Assembly: GCA_021292105.1 (NCBI GenBank)
Contig: CM037871.1
Location: 58,426,866 to 58,490,865 of the forward strand
Length of the DNA: 64,000 bases
Direction of reading: 5' to 3'
Origin: Anadara kagoshimensis
Lineage: Eukaryota; Mollusca; Bivalvia; Arcoida; Arcidae
The translations under genes were made by a program, and so were the position numbers. Shown one piece after another: positions 46,051 to 56,892 of this stretch. Position 1 is the first letter of the stretch. Each line of letters opens with the position of its first letter. Under the pieces are notes generated by a model that saw only the letters and a list, made by a program, of their open reading frames with translations, was not told the origin of the DNA and did not search any database.

Positions 46051-47529
46051 TGTAAAATCGACTGGTTTTATATCGAGCATGTCGCGAACAGATTCATTTT
46101 TGAGAGATACTGACGTAACAATTAAAAAATCATGTGTCGCCACGTCAAACATGTCAATTTACCAAACCTATTTGGATGTCATGTGTAGCTTCAAACGTTT
46201 ATTGAGCTAATCCTTTGGCAACAATACAGTAAATATCATTTTGGACGAGGGAAATAACAAGTATTATATTTAATTTTAACTGATATTTGGTGATTGTTTA
46301 CTTTATATACGTATCTTTGACACGCCAAGCAAAAACAATACTTATTTCTTTATCTAACGTCCCAACAAAATGACGTCAGAAAAATGCGAAAGGTTTCTCC
46401 ATATAGAAACACTGCTTTTTCCAAATGTTTACGAGATTGTTTTGGGAGTTAAGTGTTTCGTTAACACTTAAAGAAAATATTAATCTAAACCACAATCACA
46501 TAAAATCAAATAAAATACAATCAAATAATTTTAAGTAAAATTGTAAATGCCATAAGGTAATGAAAGTCAATAATTCTCTCAGAAAATGACGTGTTCTCAA
46601 TAAATCGTGAATACCGTCAAAAAAGGAATGTTCACTGACAATCACTATTCTTAGCATAATAATATTTGCGAAGATTCCGCATACCGTATTATTTAGAAAT
46701 TCGTATAGCTTAAACAGGAACAGAAATCTTAAAAATAAATTGAGTGATTTATAGAACTAGAAGACATTTTGCCTGACATGTCATCATAAAGGTATCGTTG
46801 AAACTTTTGTCAAAACTGAAATGGTTCTAGATCAATTAAAGTTGAGTTATATTCAAAATGATATTGTTTTCTTTTAGAAAGTTCTTAAACAATTATAAAA
46901 TGCAAATATGCTGTGCTTTCATATTAAATACATTACCATCAACCTCTCAATATGGTGGTTATGTTAATACATTATTTTCGAAAAGATCGTATTTGATTGT
47001 CTAAAATCTGTCATCCACCCAAGCTCATGTCAGCTCTTTTAATTATTATTTAACTTAATTTTTAGTAACATTATTTTTGTCCTTAGGAGATTGGTTTTAA
47101 GGAATGGTATGTGATTCTATTTGTGAAGCCGTCTGAAAACCCAACACTTAGATACCGATTTAAAAATAAATTCTTCAACGTAGGCATCTCATATCTCATC
47201 GACCCATCGATTGAAAGAAAAAACGGATCTCTATTATTTCAACAAAAATCTTGCTGAAAAATTTATATACTTCTTTTCATGAGGCAACGTGATATAGATT
47301 CCGCCTTCTATGTCCTGAAGCCCACAAATTGACTAAGTTATTGAGGATCTTATTCTTATGATGGATGGGTAATGACACTTTAGTTGTACTAAACATTGTT
47401 CTTTAAAGTTCAATAGAACATAAAAGAAATAAAACCTTATGACAGATATTTGTTTTTTCTTTAGTTATATGTTTTCTTTGCTGTGATAAAACAGTAAAAC
47501 ATCACACAAGGAAACAGACCGATGGACAT
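46051..47529. other. Non-coding stretch
   Basis: Nothing recognised on either strand. Confidence 0.4.
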
Positions 47530-47582
47530 CATTCAAAAACAAACATACTAATCCATGACAAACAAACGATAAAACTATGTTA

Positions 47583-47742
47583 TATGTAAAATATATTTTG
47601 GTCCTTTGGGTATCCTATCAACAACTTGATGACAATTTTGGTTTCATAATGTCGGTCCAAGCACTACTGATGAGAAATTGTATTCCGAAACGGCCGTCTA
47701 GTGCTGTAAACTTAAAACTTGTGTAATATGTAATTATCCTTA
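47583..47742 (+). mobile_element. Hammerhead-bearing retrozyme-like repeat with near-complete ribozyme
   Basis: TGTAAAATATATTTTGGTCC, TTTGGGTATCCTATCAACAA, CTTGATGACAATTTTGGTTT and CATAATGTCGGTCCAAGC lead into the ribozyme at 47660-47705, followed by TGTAAACTTAAAACTTGTGT. Shorter than the longest units in the window. Confidence 0.75.
47660..47705 (+). ncRNA. Type I hammerhead ribozyme, core complete
   Basis: Elements in order: stem I 5' side AGCACTA; CTGATGAG; stem II (5-bp position with one A-C mismatch) around TTGTA; CGAAAC; loop GGCC closed by AC/GT, a 2-bp stem III; GTC; stem I 3' side TAGTGCT, which pairs fully over 7 bp. Cleavage would fall after 47698. The octamer ACGGCCGT is self-complementary, so two copies could share an 8-bp stem III, as is known for small hammerheads that act as dimers. 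Function is inferred from the motif only. Confidence 0.8.
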
Positions 47743-47849
47743 CTTGATTAAATTAAAGCTCGGGTGCTCCGGAATGGTCAGCACAAACTACTTCTTGTTC
47801 CATCTGAAATTTACAGTTTCAGACCCACAGCAAAAGCATAAACAACAGA

Positions 47850-48098
47850 CCAACGCCACCTTCTATCAGAGGCGCGAGACCGGCTGCTCCGAAAGAGTAA
47901 GCATTTCCATGTTTAGCTAGCTACACCCACCATGCTTGAAATCAAATTGATATTTAAAGAACATGTAATTATGGAACGTCAAATATACCCAGGATCACTA
48001 TGGACAGACAGACAGCATTCTTATCAACAATTTTGTGACAGCGATTTTAAAACATTTTCAGGACATGGATAAGGTCATGCTTGCAAATGCATATCACA
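47850..48098 (-). mobile_element. Penelope-like element 3' UTR and C-terminal piece
   Basis: GAGACCGGCTGCTCCGAAAG, GTTTAGCTAGCTACACCCAC, GGAACGTCAAATATACCCAG, TTCTTATCAACAATTTTGTG and GGATAAGGTCATGCTTGCAA. Lacks the terminal part. Confidence 0.75.
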
Positions 48099-48206
48099 TT
48101 CTTAGGTTCTTTGCAGATATATTAACTACTTGTCAATAAAAAAATAATAAAAAGTATATGAACAAATATTCATATTAACAATTACAAACCGGCCTATTTT
48201 TTCAAG

Positions 48207-48990
48207 AAAAATGTAGTTAAAGCTGATGACAATGCCAGACAACAAACGCGGAAGTAAAGTAGAGGAATGCAATCTTCATTAGGGATGTCGGTCATTTTCA
48301 GACATTTCGCCTTCAAAAGTTTATATAAAACTTTCAGCTCACTAACATCCTGATGATACCATTTCTTTTAATAAGGTGATTTCATTTTAAACTTTTTTTA
48401 TTTTTCATGTGAAACATATTAAATATTTCATAAGAAACATTTTAAATATTTCATTTGAAATATTTTCAGACATTTCAATTGAAACATTTTCAGACATTTC
48501 ATTTGAAACATTTTCAAATATTCCATTTGAAACGTTTAATGCAGCTAGGTACAGAGATTACATCGGCAAAATGCGATAAAATGTTGTTTTGATTGAGGGC
48601 AAGTAAGAATATAAAAATTAGAGGGTTCTGGTAGTTTCCTTGGTCCAATGTAAGTTGTCAAAAATATTTGTACTCTGATCTGACGGCAACAAAATACAGA
48701 CTAACACACAATTCTGGTAAGTGTGAAATTGCTATAAGTAGATAAAACACAGTAGCACTGATAGAGCTTCAATGTGATAAAAGCTTTCTATTGTTGATGT
48801 TCTATGACATGTCTTCATACACTATCTGATTTGTTCTTATAATCAGAAAAATGTAACTAACGCTGATGACAGTGTCAGATAACAAACGCGGAAGTAATGT
48901 AGCGAAATGCAATCTTCATTCAGTAATGATCGGTTACTTCCAGATAATTCACATTCATAGGTTCATATGAAAGTTTTCAGCTGATTAAAA
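48207..48990 (+). repeat. Two direct repeats of about 140 bp, offset about 635 bp
   Basis: AGAAAAATGTAGTTAAAGCT / AGAAAAATGTAACTAACGCT, GATGACA, AACAAACGCGGAAGTAA, TGCAATCTTCATT. The second copy ends near 48990. Confidence 0.7.
48409..48535 (+). repeat. 24-bp minisatellite
   Basis: Five to six units of CATTTGAAACATTTTCAGA, CATTT with variants. Confidence 0.75.
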
Positions 48991-49446
48991 TTTGCAAAAT
49001 TACACTCATTTTAAAATTATAATCATTTAAATCAAATAATTCCATTAAAAATATAATATAAGAAAAACCCAAAGACATGTGAAATATTTTTAAATATTTC
49101 ATTTAAAACATTTAATTTTTTTCAAATATTTAATTAAAAAAAAACCCAATGACATATAGGTTATTTTACCTCATTTTCATGATAAACTATATATCTGACA
49201 TGCCGTTTCAGATAAGATAAAGCCAAATACATAATAATAAAAACAACTGAAAATTTGCTGGAGAAGGTTATAGATTTACTTTCAACTTCTATTGTAAAAA
49301 GAGAAACTAATTGATGTTAGTGACGCGAACCAAATTGCTGATTTGAACATGGATCAGTATGGTTGTGTTAAATCATTACACTCCCTCATATAATTAGAAA
49401 TGTTTATCTTGTCAGTCACATTGACGTCATCAATACGCGTTTCTTT
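48991..49446. other. Non-coding stretch
   Basis: A few more ATTTCAT..AAACATTT echoes of the 24-bp repeat near 49080-49130. Nothing else. Confidence 0.4.
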
Positions 49447-49738
49447 TCGAGGTCCTCAAAAGTTTTATTACCGTCATCACAATGTTGTTATTGGTAATAA
49501 TATACTGTCTCTAAGTCAAAAATTTCCTTGGATATATTAGCCTTCCTTTAGTCCAATGTTGCTTTCGTTCCCAATTTTTATTTAACACGTGGTGGGTGTA
49601 GCTAGTCTAATATGGAGTGGTTACTTTTCCCGAGCATCCGGCTTTACTTCCCCGGTGGAAGTTAACGTGTTTAATCAAAGTTTTTGCTTTGTTTTGGAAT
49701 TGTTGTTTAGATATTGGTTGGTATGTTTGTTTTTAATT
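49447..49738 (+). mobile_element. Penelope-like element 3' end
   Basis: CGAGGTCCTCAAAAGTTTTA, TACCGTCATCACAATGTTGT, AACACGTGGTGGGTGTAGCT, GAGCATCCGGCTTTACTTCC, GGTGGAAGTTAACGTGTTTA, ending GGTTGGTATGTTTGTTTTTA. Moderately diverged. Confidence 0.8.
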
Positions 49739-50391
49739 GGCAAGCAACTACAAACACCGTAGTCTTTCAAGTTAAGCAGTATCGAAAGAAAATAATATGA
49801 AAATGTTACTGAACACCCACTGGCAAGACAGAGAAGTAGACTAAAATTTGTTGTTTAAATCAATAGAATGTACAAATAGAATGCACTAGCCGATAGGGCA
49901 TTGACATTGTGAACGTTGACTAATGCAAATAAATTAATTAACTTTAGAACCATCAATAAACATTCATCAACCAAACAAAAATTTGAAGATTCAATCATGT
50001 ATTCTTATCGAGACAACCCAACTGTTTAAAACGTTAATGTAATGTTCATCTGAGGCAATAAACATTGTATATATAAGAGACTCACGAGTACCTAATCCCA
50101 AATAATTCAATTACGTATTCAAATTGAGAATGGAAAACATTTTTTTTATGTTTAACAAGCAATAAACATGTTGTATGTTAGTTTCACAAGTACAGAAATA
50201 TAGAAATTGAATCTGGAAAGCATATTTTTATGTTTAACAAGCGATAAATATGTTGTATGTTAGAGTTTCTCCAGTACAGAAATATAGAATTAACCCTAGC
50301 ATTTTTAAATTAAATTTAATCCACCTATTAAACAGCATCTTAATTTTATGATATTTTAAAAAGATGAATTTTCTTTCTTTCTTTGCCCACT
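49739..50391. other. Non-coding stretch with a three-unit repeat
   Basis: 50035-50295 holds three about 95-bp units (AATAAACATGTTGTATGTTA, CAAGTACAGAAATATAGAA). Otherwise blank. Confidence 0.5.
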
Positions 50392-50982
50392 ACATAAAAC
50401 AAACATACTAATCCATTCCAAACTACAATTCAGAAGCAAAATAAAAACTTTGAAACTGACAAGTTAGATGAAACACGTGAACTTGCATCGAGTGCTCCGG
50501 AAGGGTAAGCAACCCCTGTTTTGCTAGCTACACCCACCACGTGTGTAACCAAAATTGAGTGGAAAGAACATGGAACTATTGGATGTCAAATATATCCCGG
50601 GCAATTCTGAACACAAAGACATCACGAAAACTTTTTGAGGGCCCTGATAAGCCTAGGCTTGCAATATTCCTGCGTCAGCAATTTATTTGTAAGCAGCTTG
50701 CTTGGTTCTATAAAGTTTTCATAGTGGGAACAATCTCTATCATAACGTATTATTGGAAATCAAATACACCGTTAGCATGGTAAGCAGACATATTGCTGCA
50801 TAGAGTAGGAAAGTTAACAATAGAAACATCGAAGTCATCACGTTTGTCGTACAGTTTCAAATGTAGCCTTTCGTGGGCGTCACAATTGAGGCATATCTAA
50901 ACATGAAACCGAACTCCGGGGACCAGTCGTATCTTTTATTTTAGGCTCGCTAGGATAGATGTCATCCAAATTTAGGATTGAA
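50392..50982 (-). mobile_element. Penelope-like element 3' end with about 350 bp of C-terminal coding
   Basis: AAAACAAACATACTAATCCA, ACAATTCAGAAGCAAAATAA, GAGTGCTCCGGAAGGGTAAG, GCTACACCCACCACGTGTGT, GGAACATGGAACTATTGGAT, GTCAAATATATCCCGGGC. Then follow RT codons to the ELEIKDTT region (AGTCGTATCTTTTATTTTAG). Interrupted coding; a small gap is visible in the HHSIVDKFD segment. Confidence 0.85.
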
Positions 50983-51403
50983 GGAAACCCATTGCGGCTC
51001 CGGCCTAAACATATGGATATTATAGAGTCCAGACCATTGGCCTGTTCGTGCATTGATCATACTGATTCAAACAACAATCCTTGAATTTATGCATCAATAA
51101 TATTTTGTTGGGTACAAATGCCAAGTAAAAGATCTAATTACATATTAGAGTTGTTACTAGTTAAAGTTCATATTCATGTACTTCCAATCATAATCCCCAG
51201 GTACGGATACTTAATAAAATGTTTGAAAAACCATGTAACAATCATAAAAATCGCATTCATTTAACAAAGAGTGCTCTCTGGAATGCATATTAAAAAGATT
51301 GAAAATTAACAAGCCAAAGCATAGTTTTATTTAATTTTTCATTAAATCTCTATATGTAGAGTTTTTCTATAGATAATGTACGATCAGCTTTTAAAACGAT
51401 TCG
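50983..51403. other. Non-coding stretch
   Basis: Nothing recognised. Confidence 0.4.
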
Positions 51404-51706
51404 AGTAAGTTGAGTAATGGTGTTTAACGTTCCAGTGACGAATATTTCACTTAAATCGAAATGTCGCCGAGTATAGGCGAAGATGCAGGAATTTTGCCTT
51501 TGCGCTGTACTGATGGCATTACAAGCAAGCGCCACACCTACCGTAACATTGGACCTCGTTTATGTTAAGTTCCTATACGTAAGAACCGTGACTAACTTTC
51601 ATTTCTTAATGTGGAGTGCTTCACGAAAGAAAAGTCATCATCCACATTCAAGTCTTTGTTCAGCCCAGTCTAGGTTCGAACCCACTAACTCCAACCTACG
51701 GAGCTT
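51404..51706 (-). mobile_element. tRNA-type SINE, longer copy
   Basis: On the minus strand it starts near 51706 with GTTGGAGTTAGTGGGTTCGA, ACC, whose GGTTCGAACC matches the Pol III B box. It then has AAATGAAAGTTAGTCACGGT, AAACGAGG, AATGCCATCAGTACAGCGCA, ATCTTCGCCTATACTCGGCG and GAACGTTAAACACCATTACT, CAACTTACTC. Same order as 2081-2338. The frames 51483-51710 (+) and 51350-51535 (-) are shadows. Confidence 0.7.
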
Positions 51707-52951
51707 TTAAATGAGAATTAAAAAATAATGGCGTTTTATTATTTGCAAAAAATCCAGACAAGATATTATGCAGCAGTAATTGGATTCTTTATTGATAGGC
51801 GGACCTTAAATTACATACTTATATTCTACATATTTAATATTTTAGAGACATACAAAGACAAATTAATGAACAATAAGATATCATAATGATGTTTCAGACG
51901 TTTATTTGCAGCGATTAAACTTTTATTGTTGGAGATTCCAGGAAGTTGATTGTGAATTCATTGCAAGCTGTACAAAACGTTTTTACAAATTATAACATGG
52001 ACATTTTTCATTATTCTTTAGAGTATGCACTTCTAAACATGTGGAGCCATCGATTTAAAGTCAGAAAAACAACCTTCTATTTCAACAACCATCTCATTAA
52101 GATTTTTTGTGATCTTCTCTTCCATTAGTTTTTAAGAGTCGAGACTGAAATGACAACATTAAAAACCCACTACGTTATCAAGGATCTTATCATCAATGAT
52201 TGATAGATAGGGATGATCTCATCCATAAGTCTAACGTAGTTCTTTAAAATTCTTTGGTGATTTTAAAACGGCTTAAATAACCAGTGTTCAGTGATCAGTA
52301 AAATTGCAACAAGATACGAATACATTCATTTACTGCGATAGTGAACACGAAGACAGATAACGGACATTTGAATTAATTAGAGATGTGAATGATAGAGACT
52401 TAATGTAGCAGAGTGTCACAAGATGATCAATTAATGGTGTTAGATTATCTTTACACGATTAAACTAACATGCCTACTCTTGTCATTTGAGGCATCACTTT
52501 TTGTACATATTCAACTCGACGCTTTGAGGGACCCTTAATAATAGTTTATATAACTAGACTTGAGACTATCAACTCTCGTATATAGTTTAAACGTAGCCCA
52601 AAGGATCATACTGAAAGGACCAAAAGATTAAAAGGTTGAAAATTGTCTCTAACAATTTTTTTCAAACAGTTTCTTATGTGTCTACTCGTTTATGATTTTC
52701 AATCAGAAACAAATTTTATGAAGATATTTTTTGTTAAAGGAAAAAATCTCTAGGTTTTTATTGTGTGGTAGTTCGAATCCCGGTAAATTCTGACCAGAGA
52801 TTTTTTTATAATAAAAATAAATGGCTACTGTTCTATCAGTTTTCTTTGTTCTTGCATTGTTTAGCTGACTAATGGCTGATGAAGGCATTTAATCATGTCA
52901 CACAAGGGTGAAATTCAAATTCCGTAAATATTGTGAAAGTATAAAAAAAAC
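51707..52951. other. Non-coding stretch
   Basis: Nothing recognised on either strand. Confidence 0.4.
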
Positions 52952-52985
52952 AATCAAAATCAAACATACTTATCTATGTCCGAAC
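52952..52985 (-). mobile_element. Penelope-like element terminus scrap
   Basis: ATCAAAATCAAACATACTTA, TCTATGTCCGAACT: only the outermost about 34 bp. Confidence 0.6.
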
Positions 52986-53103
52986 TAAGGAATAACAATT
53001 TAAACATTATCTCAAAAACATTTTACTGTCTGGCTTCCATATGTCCGTCTTTGGTATTCCTGTATATGCATAAACATTCAATAATAAATAAAAAACTAAC
53101 TGA

Positions 53104-53300
53104 TTATCTAGCAAGCAACTGGGGGTAACAATCCGTAAAATATAAATGTGCTTTACAAATGACTCTTTTGTCACGAAGTATATTGAACATGTCGAACATG
53201 TCTAGACCCTTGTTGACAAAATGCATTTTCAGGAATCTTGGTAGCGTGATTTTAGGTAAACCCATAAAATCGAATATAGTCAACCGCATCAGTCCAAGTG
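53104..53300 (-). mobile_element. Probable N-terminal piece of a PLE-type RT polyprotein
   Basis: The minus-strand frame reads IFDFMGLPKITLPRFLKMHF, then VNKGLDMFDMFNILRDKRVI, then YFTDCYPQLLA. The pattern VNKGLDM....ILRDKRVI..A..YFTD.YP resembles a conserved block I recall upstream of the RT core in this class of invertebrate element. Isolated from other PLE pieces; upstream and downstream coding are lost. It may belong to a sister family. The recall was not checked against a database. Confidence 0.45.
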
Positions 53301-54068
53301 TTACAAATGCGGAGAATTGTTACTTCATAAAAGCGTCATTTAGCTTCATGAATGTTATATTATAACAAACAATCAAACAGAGCAAATATTTACAATATAA
53401 TTAAATTTATTAGTAACTTGAAATGAGTGTCAAGTTTAGATTCTTTGAATTTACTCGAACTCAGAATAAAAGAGATGCTTCTATAAATGTAAGATTCGGT
53501 TGCTCAATAGTAGCTGATTTATCAAAGCAGAGTTAGTGATGTTAGAAAATTCAATGCATCATCATTTACACATGGTATTATGGCGAACTTGCAAGCAAAT
53601 TTTCTCTACAATTATTTATTCAGATCTTCGCCAATTAGCAACCATGCTTTGACTCGTTTTTGTTTACCCAGTTTTTAACGCTCGTCATATTACTATTATA
53701 ATGCAATAAATCTTTGATCGGAGTGTTTTCTTAACCAATTGTTAAAAAGTATTCCTTTAAGTATCGAAACACATGAACGAGGTCAAGTTTCCACTCACCA
53801 ATGTGACGTGCAACATGTGTATTCGTTTTGAGTAAAAGAGGAGTCTAATTAACATTATCTTTTATCTCATGTTATATATATTTATTCAGTAATTGTTAAA
53901 AGCTCTACCGTTGAATGTTTCAAATAACCAAAGACAATCGGCACATGGTAACAATACGGCTGTATTATGATTCGGCAATTATACTATACATCCATCAAGA
54001 AAGGACTATCTTAATTTATCACTTTAAGAACGAATAATTTTTTACCGTTTTTTCTCGACTACATAATA
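53301..54068. other. Non-coding stretch
   Basis: Nothing recognised. Confidence 0.4.
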
Positions 54069-54138
54069 ATCAAAACAAAACATACCAATCCACGTACAAA
54101 TCACATTTCAAAAGCAAAGTAAAATCATTAAAAAAATA

Positions 54139-54667
54139 TATTATAACGGTTTTAATTTCACAACACTAGACGGCCGTTTCGGAATACAATTCCTCATCAG
54201 AAGTGCTTGTATTAAAATTATGAAACCAAACTTGTTTTCAAGATGTTGAAAAGAAACACAAAATATCTTTAACCAAATTTAGCTAAGGATATACTTTGCA
54301 TTAGGGAGTAAACGTATGTTTTTTGGAATTTCAAATTTTACCTAGCTGCACATTTAAACAATAGAATATGTCTGAAAATAATACACAATTATTACTTACT
54401 GAGTTTCTGATATCCTCGGGGCACCAGCCACCAGCAGAGATACCAGCTTGGGGTTTAAATTACATATTATACTAGTTTTGATTTTACAGCACTAGACGAC
54501 GGGAATACAACTCTTCATTAGTCATGCTTTGACCAAAATTATGAAACCAAATATTTTTCAAGATTTAAAAAAGATACCAAAAAATATTTTGCCAAATACA
54601 GCTAGAGATATACTTTGCATGAGGGGGTATACCTTAGTTTTTAAGAAATTTCAAATTTTACCTAGCA
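54139..54667 (-). mobile_element. Retrozyme-like head-to-tail dimer
   Basis: Two units in the same orientation. Unit 1 has its ribozyme at 54162-54208; unit 2 has a degenerate one at 54488-54530, an offset of about 325 bp. Both continue with ACCAAAATTATGAAACCAAA-like sequence, CAAGATGTTGAAAAGA / CAAGATTTAAAAAAGA, TAGCTAAGGATATACTTTGC / TAGAGATATACTTTGC and TTTCAAATTTTACCTAGC. Unit 1 is longer, with CACCAGCCACCAGCAGAGAT near its end; unit 2 lacks that part. Dimeric or oligomeric genomic copies are the known form of retrozymes, which spread as small circular RNAs with outside help. Confidence 0.75.
54162..54208 (-). ncRNA. Type I hammerhead ribozyme, core complete
   Basis: Minus strand: AAGCACTT, CTGATGAG, stem II GGAAT/ATTCC (5 bp, TGT loop), CGAAAC, GGCC, GTC, TAGTGTTG. 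All core bases are present and stem II is perfect. Stem I keeps its inner pairs apart from a U-U next to the cleavage site and one G-U. Cleavage would fall between 54169 and 54168 (minus-strand reading). Confidence 0.78.
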
Positions 54668-54727
54668 ACTTGCTAGAAACTTAAAAATTTCCTCTAGGGA
54701 AGTGAAGCCGGATGCTCCGAAAGGGTA

Positions 54728-56892
54728 TACTTGAAAAAGATGTCGAGATCCTTTTTTGAATAATAATGGTGTTTATATATGTTAATTTCAAGATATGTGA
54801 AATAGCAATATATATAAATATTCAATCGCATGTAACCCTACAACACTTATATTATAATTGTTTAAAGGTTTTCATTAAATGTCAAAGAAAAACGGTTTTA
54901 TGTCTCCATATTATATATTTCTACGTGGTTTTGACAAATTAATTTTCGTTTTAGCCCATCGAAAGGCTTCACTTAGTCATATGACCGGTTATAATAACAA
55001 AAGGATTAGATTACATGTTTACATCAACCAAGGATTAATCCTATAATCCATCAGGATTGAATAATGTCTGTGCGAGAAACAGCAATGCCAAATATGTATG
55101 TCCAAAACAAAAAAATTTAGAAATGGCTATTATAAATATTTATGGCAAAAATAAAAAGAACATATAACAATTAAAAGAAATAAAACAGTTAAACACGGTT
55201 GAAGACGTCATTCCCCAGTAGCAGGTGACTTAATACCAAAACAAGAAGATTGTGCATCTCAATTAAAGACTAATTATATAGTTAGTTACTTCCTGGTACT
55301 TTACGTCCTGATGTCCAGATCTCCATTCTGCAGTATCTTATTTCCATTAACATTATGACAGCATCTCATTATCTTAGGGTTTTCTATTGAATGAGAAATT
55401 CATCAAAAAGTCTGATAACAGATTTTCTAATAGTATTGTGATAAATCTATAATGGAAATGCATTTACAAAACGACATTGTTGTCTGTATAACCCATTTGC
55501 ACCGTAACAAAATTCGATAATACCGTGTTAATTTCCATTAATACTGTAAGCATTATTGTGTAACATAAAGCTTTCGTGGTTTGAAATTATGCAATCATAA
55601 AGATTTTACTTAAAGGTATTAAGATAGATTTCAAAGTATGAGCATGTAAAAAGGAGTATACAATCACTTCTGTCAATACTCGGCTAATTACATATTTGGA
55701 ACATTTAAACGTCATATTTTGCACATAAAATCATAGTTTTAATCATCACGCGTTTGCCCTAATTTGTTAGCTTCACAGTTTTACCTTTAGTTTTTTTATT
55801 TCTACATGGATAACTTGTTAAAATGTATGATGGTCATAAATCACAATGCGGTGGGAACACAATGATTTCGAGTATACACCAACGAATCGTCTGCTTGATA
55901 TTAGAACGAAACTCCACAAAATAGTTTAAAGCTAAACTGGAATTTAAAATATCCAAGTGCAAGACTGGGGCGTGTGAGAATCTTGTATATTTTGTTTATT
56001 TCATTTTGAACAATAAACATTTGCCTAAAACCAGAGAGAGAATTTCGGGGTTTTTTCCATTTGTTTGTTGGGTTCTTTTTCAATCCTATTCTTTTCCATT
56101 TAACTTTGCTATATATTTCAATGTCCCATGAAACAATTTTTCTTCGAAAATTGGCCGTTATGGACTCGCAATTTTCCTTTGAACAAGAGGCCCTCCCTTT
56201 TACCGATATTTTCCTACCTTTATTTTTTACCAATGGAACCAAAGAATGAACCGCTTTGTTTTATTTGTCATTTGAAGGGTAAAGGGTTAAAAAAACTTGT
56301 CACCCTTTAAAGACTGTTAGTCACGAATACATACTATTGATATCACTTAACCAGTCGAATAACAATTATGATGACGTTTTTGTACGTGATCTGGTCGAAA
56401 ATTAAAGTGTGAAAATAGAAAATAATGTCTGAAAACTACCAGAATACTGCAATTGTTACTTAGATACAAAGGATACAAAAAAATAGAAATTTTTTTTTCA
56501 TTGGATAAAATTATGTAACATTTAAAAACTGGAATATTGCCAAAGATAAGAAAGAAACGACAGACGATTGAATGATAACTTAATTCCTCAGAGAAAAAAA
56601 TAAAATTACGTGCCGTTTGTATTGTCATTTCACAATGTACTTCCCATAACTATATATAGAAAACTCATTCAAACTTAATGGCAGGTTTGCTATTTCAGGA
56701 TCCTAGTATTAAGATGTACATGGCATGACAGACAATTTTGAAATGTCCATACAAAAAGTTAATGAGTTGCAAAAATAAATTATTTTATCAATGGATGAAT
56801 GACGTATCTGTATTGTTTATGTTTGGTTTATCTGCACGGAAAAATATACCACTAATGTAAAATGTATTTATCTATTCTCTATCCATATATAC
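54728..56892. other. Non-coding stretch
   Basis: A 113-codon minus frame (55901-56242) and overlapping plus frames (56061-56310) show no recognisable domain or splice context. No repeat recognised. Confidence 0.4.

Larger units (their letters stand above)
47530..47785 (-). mobile_element. Penelope-like 3' end split by a retrozyme unit
   Basis: The PLE terminus at 47532-47562 (TTCAAAAACAAACATACTAA, TCCATGA) and the inner piece at 47758-47785 (GCTCGGGTGCTCCGGAATGG, TCAGCAC) flank the hammerhead repeat 47583-47742. In intact copies these two PLE pieces are about 90 bp apart. Confidence 0.65.
54069..54727 (-). mobile_element. Penelope-like 3' end split by a retrozyme dimer
   Basis: 54069-54135 (AAAACAAAACATACCAATCC, AAAAGCAAAGTAAAATCATT) and 54668-54727 (TAGAAACTTAAAAATTTCCT, CTAGGGAAGTGAAGCCGGAT, GCTCCGAAAGGGTA) are neighbouring parts of the PLE terminus. 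In intact copies they lie within about 40 bp. The retrozyme pair fills the gap. Confidence 0.7.

Noticed and set aside
45545-46280. Loose inverted AAGTTATTTCCCT motifs around a retrozyme copy
   Set aside because: Short and imperfect match about 680 bp apart; not enough to call a transposon.
51660-51700. Possible tRNA gene (GGTTCGAACCC)
   Set aside because: Only the B-box part is present and the rest aligns with the SINE; no cloverleaf.
55901-56242. 113-codon minus-strand frame
   Set aside because: Overlaps open frames on the plus strand, no recognisable motif.
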